The position numbers were made by a program, and so were the translations under genes. A DNA stretch of 64,000 bases from Macrostomum hystrix (lineage: Eukaryota > Platyhelminthes > Macrostomidae), in assembly GCA_950097015.1 (NCBI GenBank), contig CATNEN010000001.1, forward strand, positions 21,009,501-21,073,500, written 5' to 3'. The notes under the pieces are model-generated. The model ran no database searches. It was not told the origin of the DNA and saw only the letters and a program-made list of their open reading frames with translations. Of this stretch, positions 1 to 9,206 are shown piece by piece (the stretch's first letter is position 1; each line of letters begins with the position of its first letter).

Positions 1-129
1 TGACTACCGGATTGCTCCACTGCTACGAAGCATTCAGTGTTGAGGCCGGTAAAATCTCCTCTCTGAGTCCAGTGTCCTGTCTTGGTCATTTTTACCAATT
101 GTGTGTGCCACGCTACCACAGGTACAACA
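1..129 (+). repeat. 5' LTR of GypsyA copy 1, 3' portion only
   Basis: These bases are identical to 8464-8592 and end in ACA, directly before the primer-binding site. Only the R/U5-like end is in the window. Confidence 0.9.
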
Positions 130-133
130 TTGG

Positions 134-152
134 TGGCAGCGGTGGGATTCGA
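134..152 (+). promoter_or_regulatory. Primer-binding site, tRNA-Leu type
   Basis: Four bases after the LTR end lies TGGCAGCGGTGGGATTCGA. Its reverse complement ends in CCA and matches what I know of the 3' end of animal tRNA-Leu, including part of the T arm. It would prime minus-strand DNA synthesis. The degenerate copy 2 has a mutated site at the same place (11489 onward), which fits loss of function there. Confidence 0.75.
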
Positions 153-189
153 GTTAGCCTTTTACTCATTCACTGCGGATACGAACGCC

Positions 190-1308
190 ATGTCCCAAGA
201 GGAATTGGATTCTGAGAGGGAGGAGAGGCAGCAGGTAGCCCGGAGCAAGGAGTCTCGCGGTGGCTGTGCGCTGCAGGAAGCTCGGTCAAGATGGTATGAC
301 CGCGGAAACGGCTGCGTCGGCGACGGCGAGGACAGCGAGAGCGACTTCGGCGGCGACGACGACCAGTCCGGCGGCGAGGGCGACCGAGGAGCGGCAGCGG
401 CAGCAAGGCGACGACGACCGAGATTGGACGACAGGGCGACGGCTGACCTGGTGTACCGGATGCTCAACCTGATGGAAAAGCAGGTGGAACAACAACAAGG
501 TAGGACGGCGAAGATTGCCAAGTTTTCTCGGGGTCAGGACGTACATCTGTGGGTGGAGGCGTTTGAAGCGTATTGCGCCCGGGCTGCGATTCGCAGTTCG
601 GAGACACGCAAGGCCCTTCTACTCGACCACCTCGATGTACAGTGCCTGAATGCCGTCCTCAGGATGAAGCTGCCCGAAGAGCTCACGTATGCCCAGTTCA
701 AGGAGCGTATTGTGGAGCGATTCGCGCCGCTGAGTAGCCCTGAGGAGTACCGAGACGAGTTCCGCAATCGCTATCAGAAGAAAGCGGAAACGCTTGATGA
801 CTATGCTGATGCGTTGCAGGGACTCGGTGAGCAGGCCTACACCAACCTTCGCCAGAGAGACCTGGACTATGAGTTGGTCGACCAGTTCATTAAGGGAGTT
901 CGGACTTCGGTTGAGAACCGCAAGCACCTGCTGCGGACTCGCCCTAGAACACTCCTGGAAGCTAGGCGAGAGTTGAAGCGCCTAGAGGTGGTCGACGAGG
1001 CAGTCCAGAGGGCGAAGGATGGGCCGGCTCGGATGGTGCACGGCGAGGATGAGGACCTGAATGCGCGGCCGCCACCGCAAGGTGTTACCGCTGCGCTGAA
1101 GGGACTCGAATCGCTGATGACCAAGATGGTCGAGGTCCAGGGTCAGCAGCTGCAGCATCAGCAGAAGATGCAGGAGATGCTGGTCCAGGCGCTCAGCCGA
1201 CCACAAGGAGCCGTGCAGCAGAAAGGACCGGCGCCGCCAAGAGGGACATGCTTTGGTTGCGGGAAGTTCGGACACCTGAGGCGTGATTGCCCGACGAGGC
1301 CACCTTAG
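190..1308 (+). CDS. gag: GypsyA Gag polyprotein
   Basis: 372 codons from the ATG at 190, chosen because it opens a conserved acidic start (MSQEELDSE) shared with copy 2; the frame is open upstream into the LTR but that part is unlikely to be translated. Role: capsid and RNA packaging protein. The N-terminal third is low-complexity and Asp/Gly/Arg-rich. The middle is a helical capsid-like domain with the retrotransposon-gag pattern (W-V-E-A-F then L-P-E-E-L-T-Y-A-Q-F). A single CCHC zinc knuckle (CFGCGKFGHLRRDC) lies just before the stop. Its 3' end overlaps pol by 22 bases in the -1 frame. Confidence 0.9.
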   Translation: MSQEELDSEREERQQVARSKESRGGCALQEARSRWYDRGNGCVGDGEDSESDFGGDDDQSGGEGDRGAAAAARRRRPRLDDRATADLVYRMLNLMEKQVEQQQGRTAKIAKFSRGQDVHLWVEAFEAYCARAAIRSSETRKALLLDHLDVQCLNAVLRMKLPEELTYAQFKERIVERFAPLSSPEEYRDEFRNRYQKKAETLDDYADALQGLGEQAYTNLRQRDLDYELVDQFIKGVRTSVENRKHLLRTRPRTLLEARRELKRLEVVDEAVQRAKDGPARMVHGEDEDLNARPPPQGVTAALKGLESLMTKMVEVQGQQLQHQQKMQEMLVQALSRPQGAVQQKGPAPPRGTCFGCGKFGHLRRDCPTRPP

Positions 1309-4300
1309 CCGCGTTACGAGCACCACACTCGGGGGTACCCGAGAGAGCAACGGCAAGAGCCCAGGCAGCAGTCCGAGCTGCAGGCCCAAGGCACTCAGAC
1401 GTCGGGAAACGGGACGGCGAGGAGCACGGACGGCAGTGCCCCTCGCAGTCCAGTTCCTGGACGGGCCTGAGGGAGACTGAGGAGTCAGCTGGAGGAGAGG
1501 GTAGGGGCTCTCCTAGCACCAGCTTCCTCGAGCGTTGGTATGCCTCCAACGCTGACCCCTATGTGACGGCGATGGTTTCCAAGAAGACGGTGCCTTTTCT
1601 CCTAGACTCAGGGAGCAGGCGCTGTCTGATTGGAAGTGAGACGTGGGCATCTCTGCGGCATGTAGTGCCGCACGCTGTGCTGACAGGAGAGAGTGCCCTG
1701 TGCAACTTTGATGGTTCTCGATTGCCGGTTTTAGGGCGAGTCGCCTTTGAGGTCAGGCTCGGCGACTACGCTGTAGACGTCGAGTTCTGCGTGACGAAGG
1801 ACGAGCACGAGAACATCCTAGGAATTGATTTCATGCGCCAGCACACCCAGAAGATTGACTTTCCGAAGGGGATGCTGACCATGAAGTCAGGAACCAGAGT
1901 GCCGCTGAGGTTCACGAGGCGAGAGGCGAGGGCCAGTCGGGTTTACTCACTCGAGCAGACCACTGTGCCAGCGCGCTCTTCGATGCTCGTAGCGGTGAAG
2001 CTAGCGGGTGGCCGGACTGACTGTCACGGCACGCCGCTGCTTGTTGAGTCCTTGAGGTCAGGACTGAAGCCAGGGGCGTCTCAGGTCGAGATGGCCCCGA
2101 CATTGCTGACGATGGCTGACGGGACAGGGTGTGTTGAAGTCATCAATACCTCTTGCTTCCCGGCGGTTATTCGACGCAATGGTCTTGTAGGGCTAGCGAG
2201 GCCACTGAAGGCAGACGAACTGGAATATCTACCAGAGCTAGAGGAGACGCCGGTCAGGCAGGTTCAGGCAGAAGGGCTGGAGAGCGATGAGGCATGGCTA
2301 GAGGTGGAGATTTGTGAGAGGTTGACCGAGGAGCAGAGGCATCGGGTTAAGGAGATGTTGAGAGAGTGCCGCGAGGCATTCGCAATGCATCCCCTGGACC
2401 ATGGTGTCACTGACTTAGTCACTCATGAGATCATTGTGACAGATCCCACTCCAGTTCGCATTCCACCGAGGAGGATCCCGCCTCACTTGATGGAACAGTT
2501 GGACAAGATGCTGGATGAGATGTTGGCGAAAGGCATCATCAAGCCGACATTCTCCAGCTACAACACGCCTCTCCTGATTGTCCCTAAGAAAGACAAGACT
2601 ATCAGGATTGTCTTAGACTATCGCGAGTTGAATAGCCGCTGCCTGAAGCACGTCTATCCGCTGCCAGACATACAGCAGACCTTTGAGCATTTGAGAGGGG
2701 CGCAATACTATTCCGCCCTCGATCTTGCACAGGGTTTCTGGAAAATCCCGCTGAGAGAGCAGGATAGACACCTGACCGCGTTCTCGGTTCACCACAGAGG
2801 TCAGTTTGAGTTTACTGTGTTGCCGATGGGCATGACGGATTCGGCAGGGTCTTTTCAGCGCTGTATCAACAAGCTGCTGGAGGGGCTGACGCCAAAGGTA
2901 GCGTTGGGGTATATCGATGATATACTCGTCCACTCGCCTACCTTTGACGACCATTTGGAGCATCTGAGGATGATGCTGACTCGAATCCGTGAAGCCCAGT
3001 TCAAGCTGAAGCCGAAGAAGTGCCACCTGTTCAAGAGGGAGCTGCACTACTTAGGCCATGTGGTGACACCAGAAGGCATCCTGACGAACGAGGATAAGAT
3101 CGCCGAGCTCAGAGGCTGGCCGACACCTCGAAGCGCCAAAGAATTGCGCAGCTTCTTGGGGTTGGCACAGTATTACAAGAAGTTCGTCCGCAACTACTCA
3201 GGGATTGCAGCACCATTGCACGAGCTCACTAAGCGGGACATTACCAGCTTGAAGGGTCTGTGGAAGACAGAGCATGAGAGGGCCTTTCAGGGATTGAAGG
3301 ATGCGTTGTGCTCTACGGAGGTACTGGCGTACCCGGAGTACACCTCTGACCCGAAAGTAACTTTCATCCTGGACACAGATGCCTCTGATGACCGCATAGG
3401 GGCTTGTCTGAATCAGCTGCAGTCTGATGGAGTAGAAAGGCCTGTTGGCTACTACAGCCGGAAGCTGCGAGGGCCGGAGACCCGCTACACTACGACCCGC
3501 AAAGAATTGCTGGCAGTCGTAGATGCGATGCGGCATTTCCGGTACTTCCTGGTTGGCAAGAAGTTTGTCGTCCGGTCTGATCACAAGGCCCTGCTGTGGC
3601 TCATGCATCAGACTGAGGCGACAGGCATCTTGGGCCGTTGGGTTGAGAGAATGAGTGAGTTTGATTTCACCATTGTTCATCGTCCTGGAAAGTCTCACCA
3701 AAATGCTGACTCGATGTCGAGAAAGCCGGATAACCCGGTCAATTGTTCTTTTGGGGTGGTGACACCCCACAACCAGTTCGGTGCGAGTGCTTGCACCCGC
3801 CAATTTTCGAGTCAGCTGGAGGAGGGACAGGAAAGGGGCAATGAACAGGGTGAAATCACAGGAGCAGCAGAACCACTGCGAGCTGTGAAACCCAAGGCTC
3901 AGGAGGTCATGGACGGCCGATCAGGAAGTGGAGCAGCTGTGTCTGAAGGACTGGTGGAAGAGCCGGTCCTGGAGCCTGTCGAGGTGCGCCAAGACAGGGC
4001 GGTGCTGCAAGGGTGTCAGGATGACACGACCGCAGGCCAGCCTTTGAGGCGGGAAGCACCTGTCAACGGGGCTCCGCAGTCAGCTCGTTGCAGCCAGTTC
4101 TGCCTGCAGACTGTGGACGCCGCCGTGCAGACGGTAGCTACGGAAAGTAGCTGGAGCCAGGGAGCCACAAGGGAGGAGCACTGGGTGCGGGGCTGTGATG
4201 CCAAGGCACAGGTGCAAACTCAGGTGGTGGCGGAAGGCTCAGAGGTGAAGGAGAAGGTGCCCGCTCGTTGCAGCCAGTCCTGCCTGCAGGCGCCAGATCC

Positions 4301-6515
4301 GGAACCTCTGGTGTGTCCGGAGACAGAGGAGGAAGTGTCCGCTCGTTGCAGCCAGCCCTGCCTGCAGACACCGAATCCTGCTGTTGAGGAGTTCTCGGAA
4401 ACAGGGGAGAAGTCGCTGGCTCGTTGCAGCCAGTCCTGCCTGCGAGCGACTGATCCCGCTGTGTCAAGGTCCTCGGGTCAGGAGGATCAGCAGTTAGCTC
4501 GTTGCAGCCAGTCCTGCCTGCCGACTGTTGGTCTCTCCGTGGGACAGGGAGCAGAGGTGGAGGGGAGTTGTCAGACTCGTTGCGACCAGTCTCGCCTGTC
4601 AAGGACACCCCCTGCTGCCAGGGCTCCTGGGTCCAAGGACAAGGAGGACAAGGACAGTGGAGAGCTGCCTCCGGTAAGAGCAGTGGTGACAGAGTTCCTG
4701 AGGGTGCCGGTTAGCCAGGTCGAGTTGCTAGAAGCTCAGCACCAAGACCCAGCAATCCGATACCTGACGGAACTGAAGCTGTCAGGAAGGGACAAGCCCA
4801 GGTTCGATCAGCGACTCCAGATGCCGAAGGAGGTCAGAGACCTCCTGGGTGCATTTGAGGAGCTGGAGGTGCGCGACGGGTTGCTCGTCATAGACTTTGA
4901 TGACAACCGGCCGCCGCGACCAGTGCTACCGAAAGCGCTAGACTCGCGCGTCTTTGAGGCTTTGCATGATTCGCCCTTGGCGGGTCATCTCGGCCAGTCC
5001 AAGACGGTGCAGAGAGTGAGAGACAGGTTCTGGAGACCCGGTCTCTGGTCGGAGGCGACGGGGTATGTGGCACGTTGCAGGACATGCCTGGAGAGCAAGT
5101 CAAGGCGGAAGGAGATAGTCCCACCGCAGAGCTATCCAGTGTGTGAGGTTTTGGGAAGGGTGCACGCCGACGTAATCGGGCCTTTGTCTCAACCAAGTGC
5201 CCGAGGACATCGGTACATCCTCACCCTGTGTGATGCAACATCGAAGTACCCGTTTGCCTACCCGATGCGAAACCAGAAGACTAAAACCGTGATCAAACTG
5301 CTGCTGGATAGGTTCATTCCCGAGTACGGTGCACCAGCCTGGTTGCATACGGACCAGGGGACGAACTTTATGAGTGCAGAGTTTGAGGACTTCTGTAGGC
5401 TGTATGGCATCCGTCATACGCACACGTGTCCCTATAACCCGGCCAGCAATGGCCAGGTCGAAAATCTGAATCGCCAGATTAAGTCGGTGCTCACGTGCTT
5501 GTTGGAAAGGGATCACAGGGATTGGGACCTGATGCTGCCCGCGTGCTTAATCGCGTTGCGCACCAGTGTCCACCCTGTGACCGGGTACACGCCGTACTTC
5601 CTGGTCTTCGGACGGGAGTATCGGCTGCCCGTCGACAACACGTTGACAGCACTGGCCGAGTACGCAGACCTGCCAGATTATCTCCGACATTTCCAGGAGC
5701 GCATAGACCAGGCGGTCAATTGTGCCCGGGACAAGCTCGAGAGGTACCAGGTGCTGCGAGAAGAACACTATCAAGAAAGACCGCAGGCGAGACCACTCCG
5801 CCCAGGCCAGCTGGTCCTGCTCAACAACCCGGTGATCGAATCCGGCGAGATCAGCAAATTCCATCGGCCTAGACAATCGGTCTACGTAGTGCTTGAGTGT
5901 AAGGGCGAAACGGTGTACAAGATCAGGCGACACGGCAATACCAGGAAGGCCAGGAAGCAGGTGCTGGTAGTCCACCGGCGTAACCTGCTCCCGGTACCGG
6001 CCTCAATATGCGACAGGACGGAAGAGGCGAGCCCGGCACGGCGGAAGCTCGGAAGGCCACCCAAGGGTAGCCCTCCAGTAGCTGACGCGGCCGGTGAGCC
6101 TGCCGACAGCGACGACGACGACGACGACGACGAGATCGGCCTGTGGAGCGCTCGAAGGTGGCACCTGCGACCACGAGTTGTTTCCAGGTCGAATCTCCAC
6201 GAACCGGCCGGTCCAGAGATCTGCAACGAAGAAGAGGCGGGGGAGGCGTCTGGTGATGTGGTTGTCCTGCCGTCGGACAGTCCGTTGCCCTCTCCAACCC
6301 TGACCCCTATCCCATCCTCTGTGCACGGGGAAGTTGCAGAAAGTGTTAGGGCCGAAGGTGTAGGTGAGGCTGCTCAGATAGGTGAAGCTAGGGATCAGGA
6401 GCCGCAGCAGAGGCCGCAAAGAGTTAGGCGAGAGCCGGAAAGGCTGCAGGTCGATCCCAGGAGAAAATCCTATTTCGTCAGAATGATGCGCCGCCTACCT
6501 AAAATGTTTCAGTGA
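1287..6515 (+). CDS. pol: GypsyA Pol polyprotein (protease, RT, RNase H, Cys-repeat spacer, integrase)
   Basis: 1742 codons open from just after an in-frame TGA at 1284. Expression probably needs a -1 shift out of gag, since no ATG lies in the short overlap. Domains in order: aspartic protease with DSGS near 1603; reverse transcriptase with YIDD near 2910; RNase H with DTDAS near 3375 and a later SDHKALL; a ~900 base spacer with six Cys-rich repeats (4080-4610); integrase with an HHCC zinc-binding region (about 4967-5095) and the DDE core (HAD near 5163, HTDQGTN near 5346, Glu in NGQVENLN near 5450). The C-terminal tail has an Asp run and basic patches. The length exceeds that of typical gypsy Pol because of the spacer. 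No stop or frameshift is seen. Confidence 0.92.
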   Translation: MPDEATLAALRAPHSGVPERATARAQAAVRAAGPRHSDVGKRDGEEHGRQCPSQSSSWTGLRETEESAGGEGRGSPSTSFLERWYASNADPYVTAMVSKKTVPFLLDSGSRRCLIGSETWASLRHVVPHAVLTGESALCNFDGSRLPVLGRVAFEVRLGDYAVDVEFCVTKDEHENILGIDFMRQHTQKIDFPKGMLTMKSGTRVPLRFTRREARASRVYSLEQTTVPARSSMLVAVKLAGGRTDCHGTPLLVESLRSGLKPGASQVEMAPTLLTMADGTGCVEVINTSCFPAVIRRNGLVGLARPLKADELEYLPELEETPVRQVQAEGLESDEAWLEVEICERLTEEQRHRVKEMLRECREAFAMHPLDHGVTDLVTHEIIVTDPTPVRIPPRRIPPHLMEQLDKMLDEMLAKGIIKPTFSSYNTPLLIVPKKDKTIRIVLDYRELNSRCLKHVYPLPDIQQTFEHLRGAQYYSALDLAQGFWKIPLREQDRHLTAFSVHHRGQFEFTVLPMGMTDSAGSFQRCINKLLEGLTPKVALGYIDDILVHSPTFDDHLEHLRMMLTRIREAQFKLKPKKCHLFKRELHYLGHVVTPEGILTNEDKIAELRGWPTPRSAKELRSFLGLAQYYKKFVRNYSGIAAPLHELTKRDITSLKGLWKTEHERAFQGLKDALCSTEVLAYPEYTSDPKVTFILDTDASDDRIGACLNQLQSDGVERPVGYYSRKLRGPETRYTTTRKELLAVVDAMRHFRYFLVGKKFVVRSDHKALLWLMHQTEATGILGRWVERMSEFDFTIVHRPGKSHQNADSMSRKPDNPVNCSFGVVTPHNQFGASACTRQFSSQLEEGQERGNEQGEITGAAEPLRAVKPKAQEVMDGRSGSGAAVSEGLVEEPVLEPVEVRQDRAVLQGCQDDTTAGQPLRREAPVNGAPQSARCSQFCLQTVDAAVQTVATESSWSQGATREEHWVRGCDAKAQVQTQVVAEGSEVKEKVPARCSQSCLQAPDPEPLVCPETEEEVSARCSQPCLQTPNPAVEEFSETGEKSLARCSQSCLRATDPAVSRSSGQEDQQLARCSQSCLPTVGLSVGQGAEVEGSCQTRCDQSRLSRTPPAARAPGSKDKEDKDSGELPPVRAVVTEFLRVPVSQVELLEAQHQDPAIRYLTELKLSGRDKPRFDQRLQMPKEVRDLLGAFEELEVRDGLLVIDFDDNRPPRPVLPKALDSRVFEALHDSPLAGHLGQSKTVQRVRDRFWRPGLWSEATGYVARCRTCLESKSRRKEIVPPQSYPVCEVLGRVHADVIGPLSQPSARGHRYILTLCDATSKYPFAYPMRNQKTKTVIKLLLDRFIPEYGAPAWLHTDQGTNFMSAEFEDFCRLYGIRHTHTCPYNPASNGQVENLNRQIKSVLTCLLERDHRDWDLMLPACLIALRTSVHPVTGYTPYFLVFGREYRLPVDNTLTALAEYADLPDYLRHFQERIDQAVNCARDKLERYQVLREEHYQERPQARPLRPGQLVLLNNPVIESGEISKFHRPRQSVYVVLECKGETVYKIRRHGNTRKARKQVLVVHRRNLLPVPASICDRTEEASPARRKLGRPPKGSPPVADAAGEPADSDDDDDDDEIGLWSARRWHLRPRVVSRSNLHEPAGPEICNEEEAGEASGDVVVLPSDSPLPSPTLTPIPSSVHGEVAESVRAEGVGEAAQIGEARDQEPQQRPQRVRREPERLQVDPRRKSYFVRMMRRLPKMFQ
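4080..4610 (+). repeat. Six imperfect Cys-rich protein repeats inside GypsyA pol
   Basis: The motif ARCSQSCLQ recurs about every 20-27 residues (ARCSQFCLQ, ARCSQSCLQ, ARCSQPCLQ, ARCSQSCLR, ARCSQSCLP, and a diverged TRCDQSRLS). The spacers are acidic or polar. It lies between RNase H and integrase, where other gypsy elements have no such block as far as I know. Copy 2 keeps the same array at about 13727-14250. Function unknown; metal binding or repeated processing sites are guesses. Confidence 0.85.
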
Positions 6516-6612
6516 TCTCCTGTCCGAATCCATCCGGAGAAGACACTCTAAAAAGAGATAATAAGAAACAAAACGGGAGACTAAGTCAAGGAAGATTTCC
6601 GGACACTGTAAA

Positions 6613-7524
6613 ATGAGTAATAAGGAGAATAACAACCCAGAGGAGCGGGTGCCCACGCGCCCACGACTAATGGGAATCGTAAGGAAGATTAGCGGGCCTA
6701 TGGAGGTAAGTGAACGAGTGAAGATCATTAGGCGTCAATTCGGTAATAGTGCGCCCTTCCCACTGGGTCAGCGCTCGCCGAGTTGGCACCAAAACTTTAT
6801 GCCATCACTCCCTCGATTGCAGCAGGCAGTAAAACGCCCTGCTGAAAACCCCGCTGGGCCAGGTTGCAAGAAGCGACAACATAGGGCCGTGCAGGCAGTG
6901 CCGGACACTGTCGAGGCAGCTGTGCAAGCGCGCCGGCCGGCACCTAGTAGCAGTAGAAGTAGCGGATCGGACGAGGCCCAAGTGGACCCGGAAGAAGATC
7001 TCTGGGTCGCACTACAAGATGGCATGCCATCCGACGACGAGGGGCTGTCGGACCCCGACTCGTCGGAGGACTTGGTAGAAGTTGAGGGCCCAGCCGCACC
7101 CCCAATGGTCAACCTGCCAGCGCCCCAGGGCTCTTCCTCAGGGGAAAGCCAAGAAGAAGATGAGGCAGCCAGGCCTAGGCGCCGTCGAGGAGGCGCGCAA
7201 CGTCGGCGCCAGAGGAGGGCTCTGTGGGGCCAGAGGGCACCTGCCCGAGAAGCGGCTGTCCAAGGGTTAGCAGAGTCCCTGGCGAGAGCTGCTCGTGGAA
7301 GTTTCGACGATGGATGGTCCGCCCAAGTGCAGCAGGGCTTCGCGGCTGAAGAGCGAGCCACCCGCCGCGAGATGGCCATGGAGGCTGCAACCAGGTCTGA
7401 AGGGCTGATCAGGGGTCCGGTGGAGCACCCACAATGGCTCCTGGCCCGATATGGGCAGGGGATTGTTAAACTCGTTGAGTCCTGGTGGCTACCGGAACCT
7501 CTGGTCCGCATGGCCCAACTATGA
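6613..7524 (+). CDS. GypsyA third ORF, unknown protein
   Basis: 303 codons from an ATG, placed between pol and the 3' LTR where an env gene would be in retrovirus-like elements. I do not recognise it. No signal peptide, transmembrane segment or glycosylation-rich ectodomain is visible, so it does not look like Env. It starts MSNKENNNPE, has basic patches, a Ser/Asp/Glu-rich middle (codons ~115-185), an Arg-rich stretch of about 25 residues around codon 195 that could be a nuclear localisation or nucleic-acid-binding signal, and an Ala/Glu/Arg-rich helical end. It may be expressed from a spliced or subgenomic RNA; there is no evidence for either here. Confidence 0.65.
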   Translation: MSNKENNNPEERVPTRPRLMGIVRKISGPMEVSERVKIIRRQFGNSAPFPLGQRSPSWHQNFMPSLPRLQQAVKRPAENPAGPGCKKRQHRAVQAVPDTVEAAVQARRPAPSSSRSSGSDEAQVDPEEDLWVALQDGMPSDDEGLSDPDSSEDLVEVEGPAAPPMVNLPAPQGSSSGESQEEDEAARPRRRRGGAQRRRQRRALWGQRAPAREAAVQGLAESLARAARGSFDDGWSAQVQQGFAAEERATRREMAMEAATRSEGLIRGPVEHPQWLLARYGQGIVKLVESWWLPEPLVRMAQL

Positions 7525-7879
7525 AAGTAAGTGACAACAGTGAGGCGAGTCACGCCCGCCCGGTGTATGTAGCTACGGCTATATGTCAGGTGTTTCTTTT
7601 TAGTGTCATTATCCAGCTACGCGGGGTAGAAATTTTTATCTTTTGTAGCCCCATGCGCCTATGATCTTTTTAGTTACATCTGTTTCGCGTTGTTATTTAG
7701 TTTGTTTTTGTGCTAGTTTGGTGTGTTCCTTTCTTTTGTTTGTTTTAGTGCGAATTGTGCATGATTATTCTGTTTTTACGGTGTGAATTTTCTGGGTGCG
7801 CCAATGTCATGGTTTACGTAGTTTTCTTTTGTTTAAGTTTGGTGCGCCAGTATAGAAGACGGAAATAAAAAGGAAAAGT
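7525..7879 (+). other. Non-coding tail of GypsyA with probable polypurine tract
   Basis: T-rich DNA without an ORF. A purine-rich run (about 7854-7879, GAAGACGGAAATAAAAAGGA and following) directly precedes my proposed LTR start and could prime plus-strand synthesis. The exact LTR start is uncertain because the full 5' LTR is outside the window. Confidence 0.5.
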
Positions 7880-8592
7880 TGCTTACCTGTTTTTGGTTTA
7901 AGTGCGGCTGACGGCCAGCCGGTGTTGACCGTCATCCTTTAGCTGGAGGAGAATGATGTGCTGTAGACTGCTGAGCAGCCTCCAGGCAATCTGTGAGTCA
8001 GGCTGTTCTAGGTCTGTGGGAGGGCTAGGGTTGGTAGTTAGTGTTTCCCGTGCACTGTCACTTCCACTCGCCACCCCCCCCTCCGCTCTCGTTCTCTCGT
8101 TCCAGCTCTGTCTGCGCACTGAGTCACATTGCACACCATGGTGCAATCGCTTAAGTTCGGAAGAAGACTGGCAGAACAACGCTCAAATGCTCCTACTATA
8201 AGTAGAGCACAGTCCGACGAATCCTTGAGATGGTGTTGTTATCATGGTACCACTATTTCTTTATATTGAGAGCACGTTTCTGTCTTCTTTTCTTCTTGCT
8301 TTTTGAGCCTTCGGGATCTCAAACATCTGCTAACTTATTGAGAGGTTGGATCGTGTATTGCATTTAGAAGCAAGGTACGCCGTCCAATTTCAGAGCAGAG
8401 TGCTAAGTTTCGGGAATCATAGATTGATTCAAATAGACTCCGAGGAAACAAGGTAATCTAGCCTGACTACCGGATTGCTCCACTGCTACGAAGCATTCAG
8501 TGTTGAGGCCGGTAAAATCTCCTCTCTGAGTCCAGTGTCCTGTCTTGGTCATTTTTACCAATTGTGTGTGCCACGCTACCACAGGTACAACA
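7880..8592 (+). repeat. 3' LTR of GypsyA copy 1
   Basis: The last 129 bases repeat window bases 1-129 exactly. The proposed start TG at 7880 follows a purine tract; the end is ACA at 8592. That gives an LTR of about 713 bp. The end is firm, the start is not. Confidence 0.7.
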
Positions 8593-9206
8593 GTATCAAG
8601 GTCAACCCAAGCAAAAGTAAGGCCATCGCTTTCATCCACAAAACCAAAAACTTCGGTCAGCCCCCTCCCATCACCTTCAACGGCACCATCATCAACTATC
8701 ATCCCAGCGTCAAGTTCCTCGGAGTCACGCTGGACACTCAACTCATCTTCTCAGGACACTGCTTCAACATCCTAAGGACCTGCGACGCCCGCGTTCTGCA
8801 ACTTCTTCGAGTTGCTCAGCTCACCAAGGCCACCACCAGCTCACTCATCGCCATCTACAGAGCCTACATCGAAAGCATCATCACCTATGCCTCACCCATC
8901 CTCACCCTGCTTAGCAATCACTACGTGGGTAGACTGCAAATCATCCAGAATCGCGCACTGCGTCTCTGCCACGATGCACCCAAATATTGCAAAAATACTC
9001 TACTAAGAAAGCTCTCTAAAGTTGAACCAATTAGGACCAGAATTAATGACCTAGCCAGTAGGTGGTTCCTGCGAGCTAGCGCTAACAAAATTCATGGACT
9101 TGATAGCGTACCAGACATCTACCTAGCAAAAAGGACCAGAGTACCTCTGTTCCAACAACTAAAGTTAATCAGTGGTGAACTAGAAAAACAGAGAGGAAAC
9201 TCTTAA
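8593..9206 (+). pseudogene. C-terminal fragment of a jockey-like LINE reverse transcriptase
   Basis: Open frame directly after the LTR, starting SIKVNPSKSK and carrying KFLGVTLD near 8712, the conserved block after the RT catalytic motif in jockey/CR1-type elements. The thumb region and the end follow (YRAYIESIITYASP, RLQIIQNRALRL). The endonuclease and the RT catalytic core are absent because GypsyA interrupts the element and the rest lies outside the window. The ORF appears to start earlier only because the LTR happens to be open in the same frame. Confidence 0.85.

Larger units (their letters stand above)
1..8592 (+). mobile_element. Ty3/gypsy LTR retrotransposon GypsyA, copy 1 (5' end outside window)
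   Basis: Order seen: end of the 5' LTR, primer-binding site, gag, overlapping pol, a third ORF, T-rich non-coding DNA, then a full 3' LTR. Bases 1-129 match 8464-8592 without a mismatch by eye, so the element inserted recently. All three ORFs are open. The 3' LTR is followed by the C-terminal part of a jockey-like LINE, so the element landed inside that LINE; the other half of the LINE and the left target duplication lie upstream of the window. A second, degenerate copy starts near 11.2 kb. Protease, RT, RNase H and integrase order is that of the Ty3/gypsy (Metaviridae) group. Whether it is active cannot be decided from sequence alone. Confidence 0.93.

Noticed and set aside
162-927. Minus-strand ORFs across gag, pol and the myosin exons
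   Set aside because: Shadows of GC-rich coding sequence on the plus strand; none has its own motifs.
6613-7524. Retroviral-type env gene in GypsyA
   Set aside because: No signal peptide, transmembrane segment or cleavage site; composition is acidic and Arg-rich.
8475-8592. ORF start of the jockey-like fragment inside the LTR
   Set aside because: The same bases occur at the window start as LTR; the LINE part begins only at 8593.
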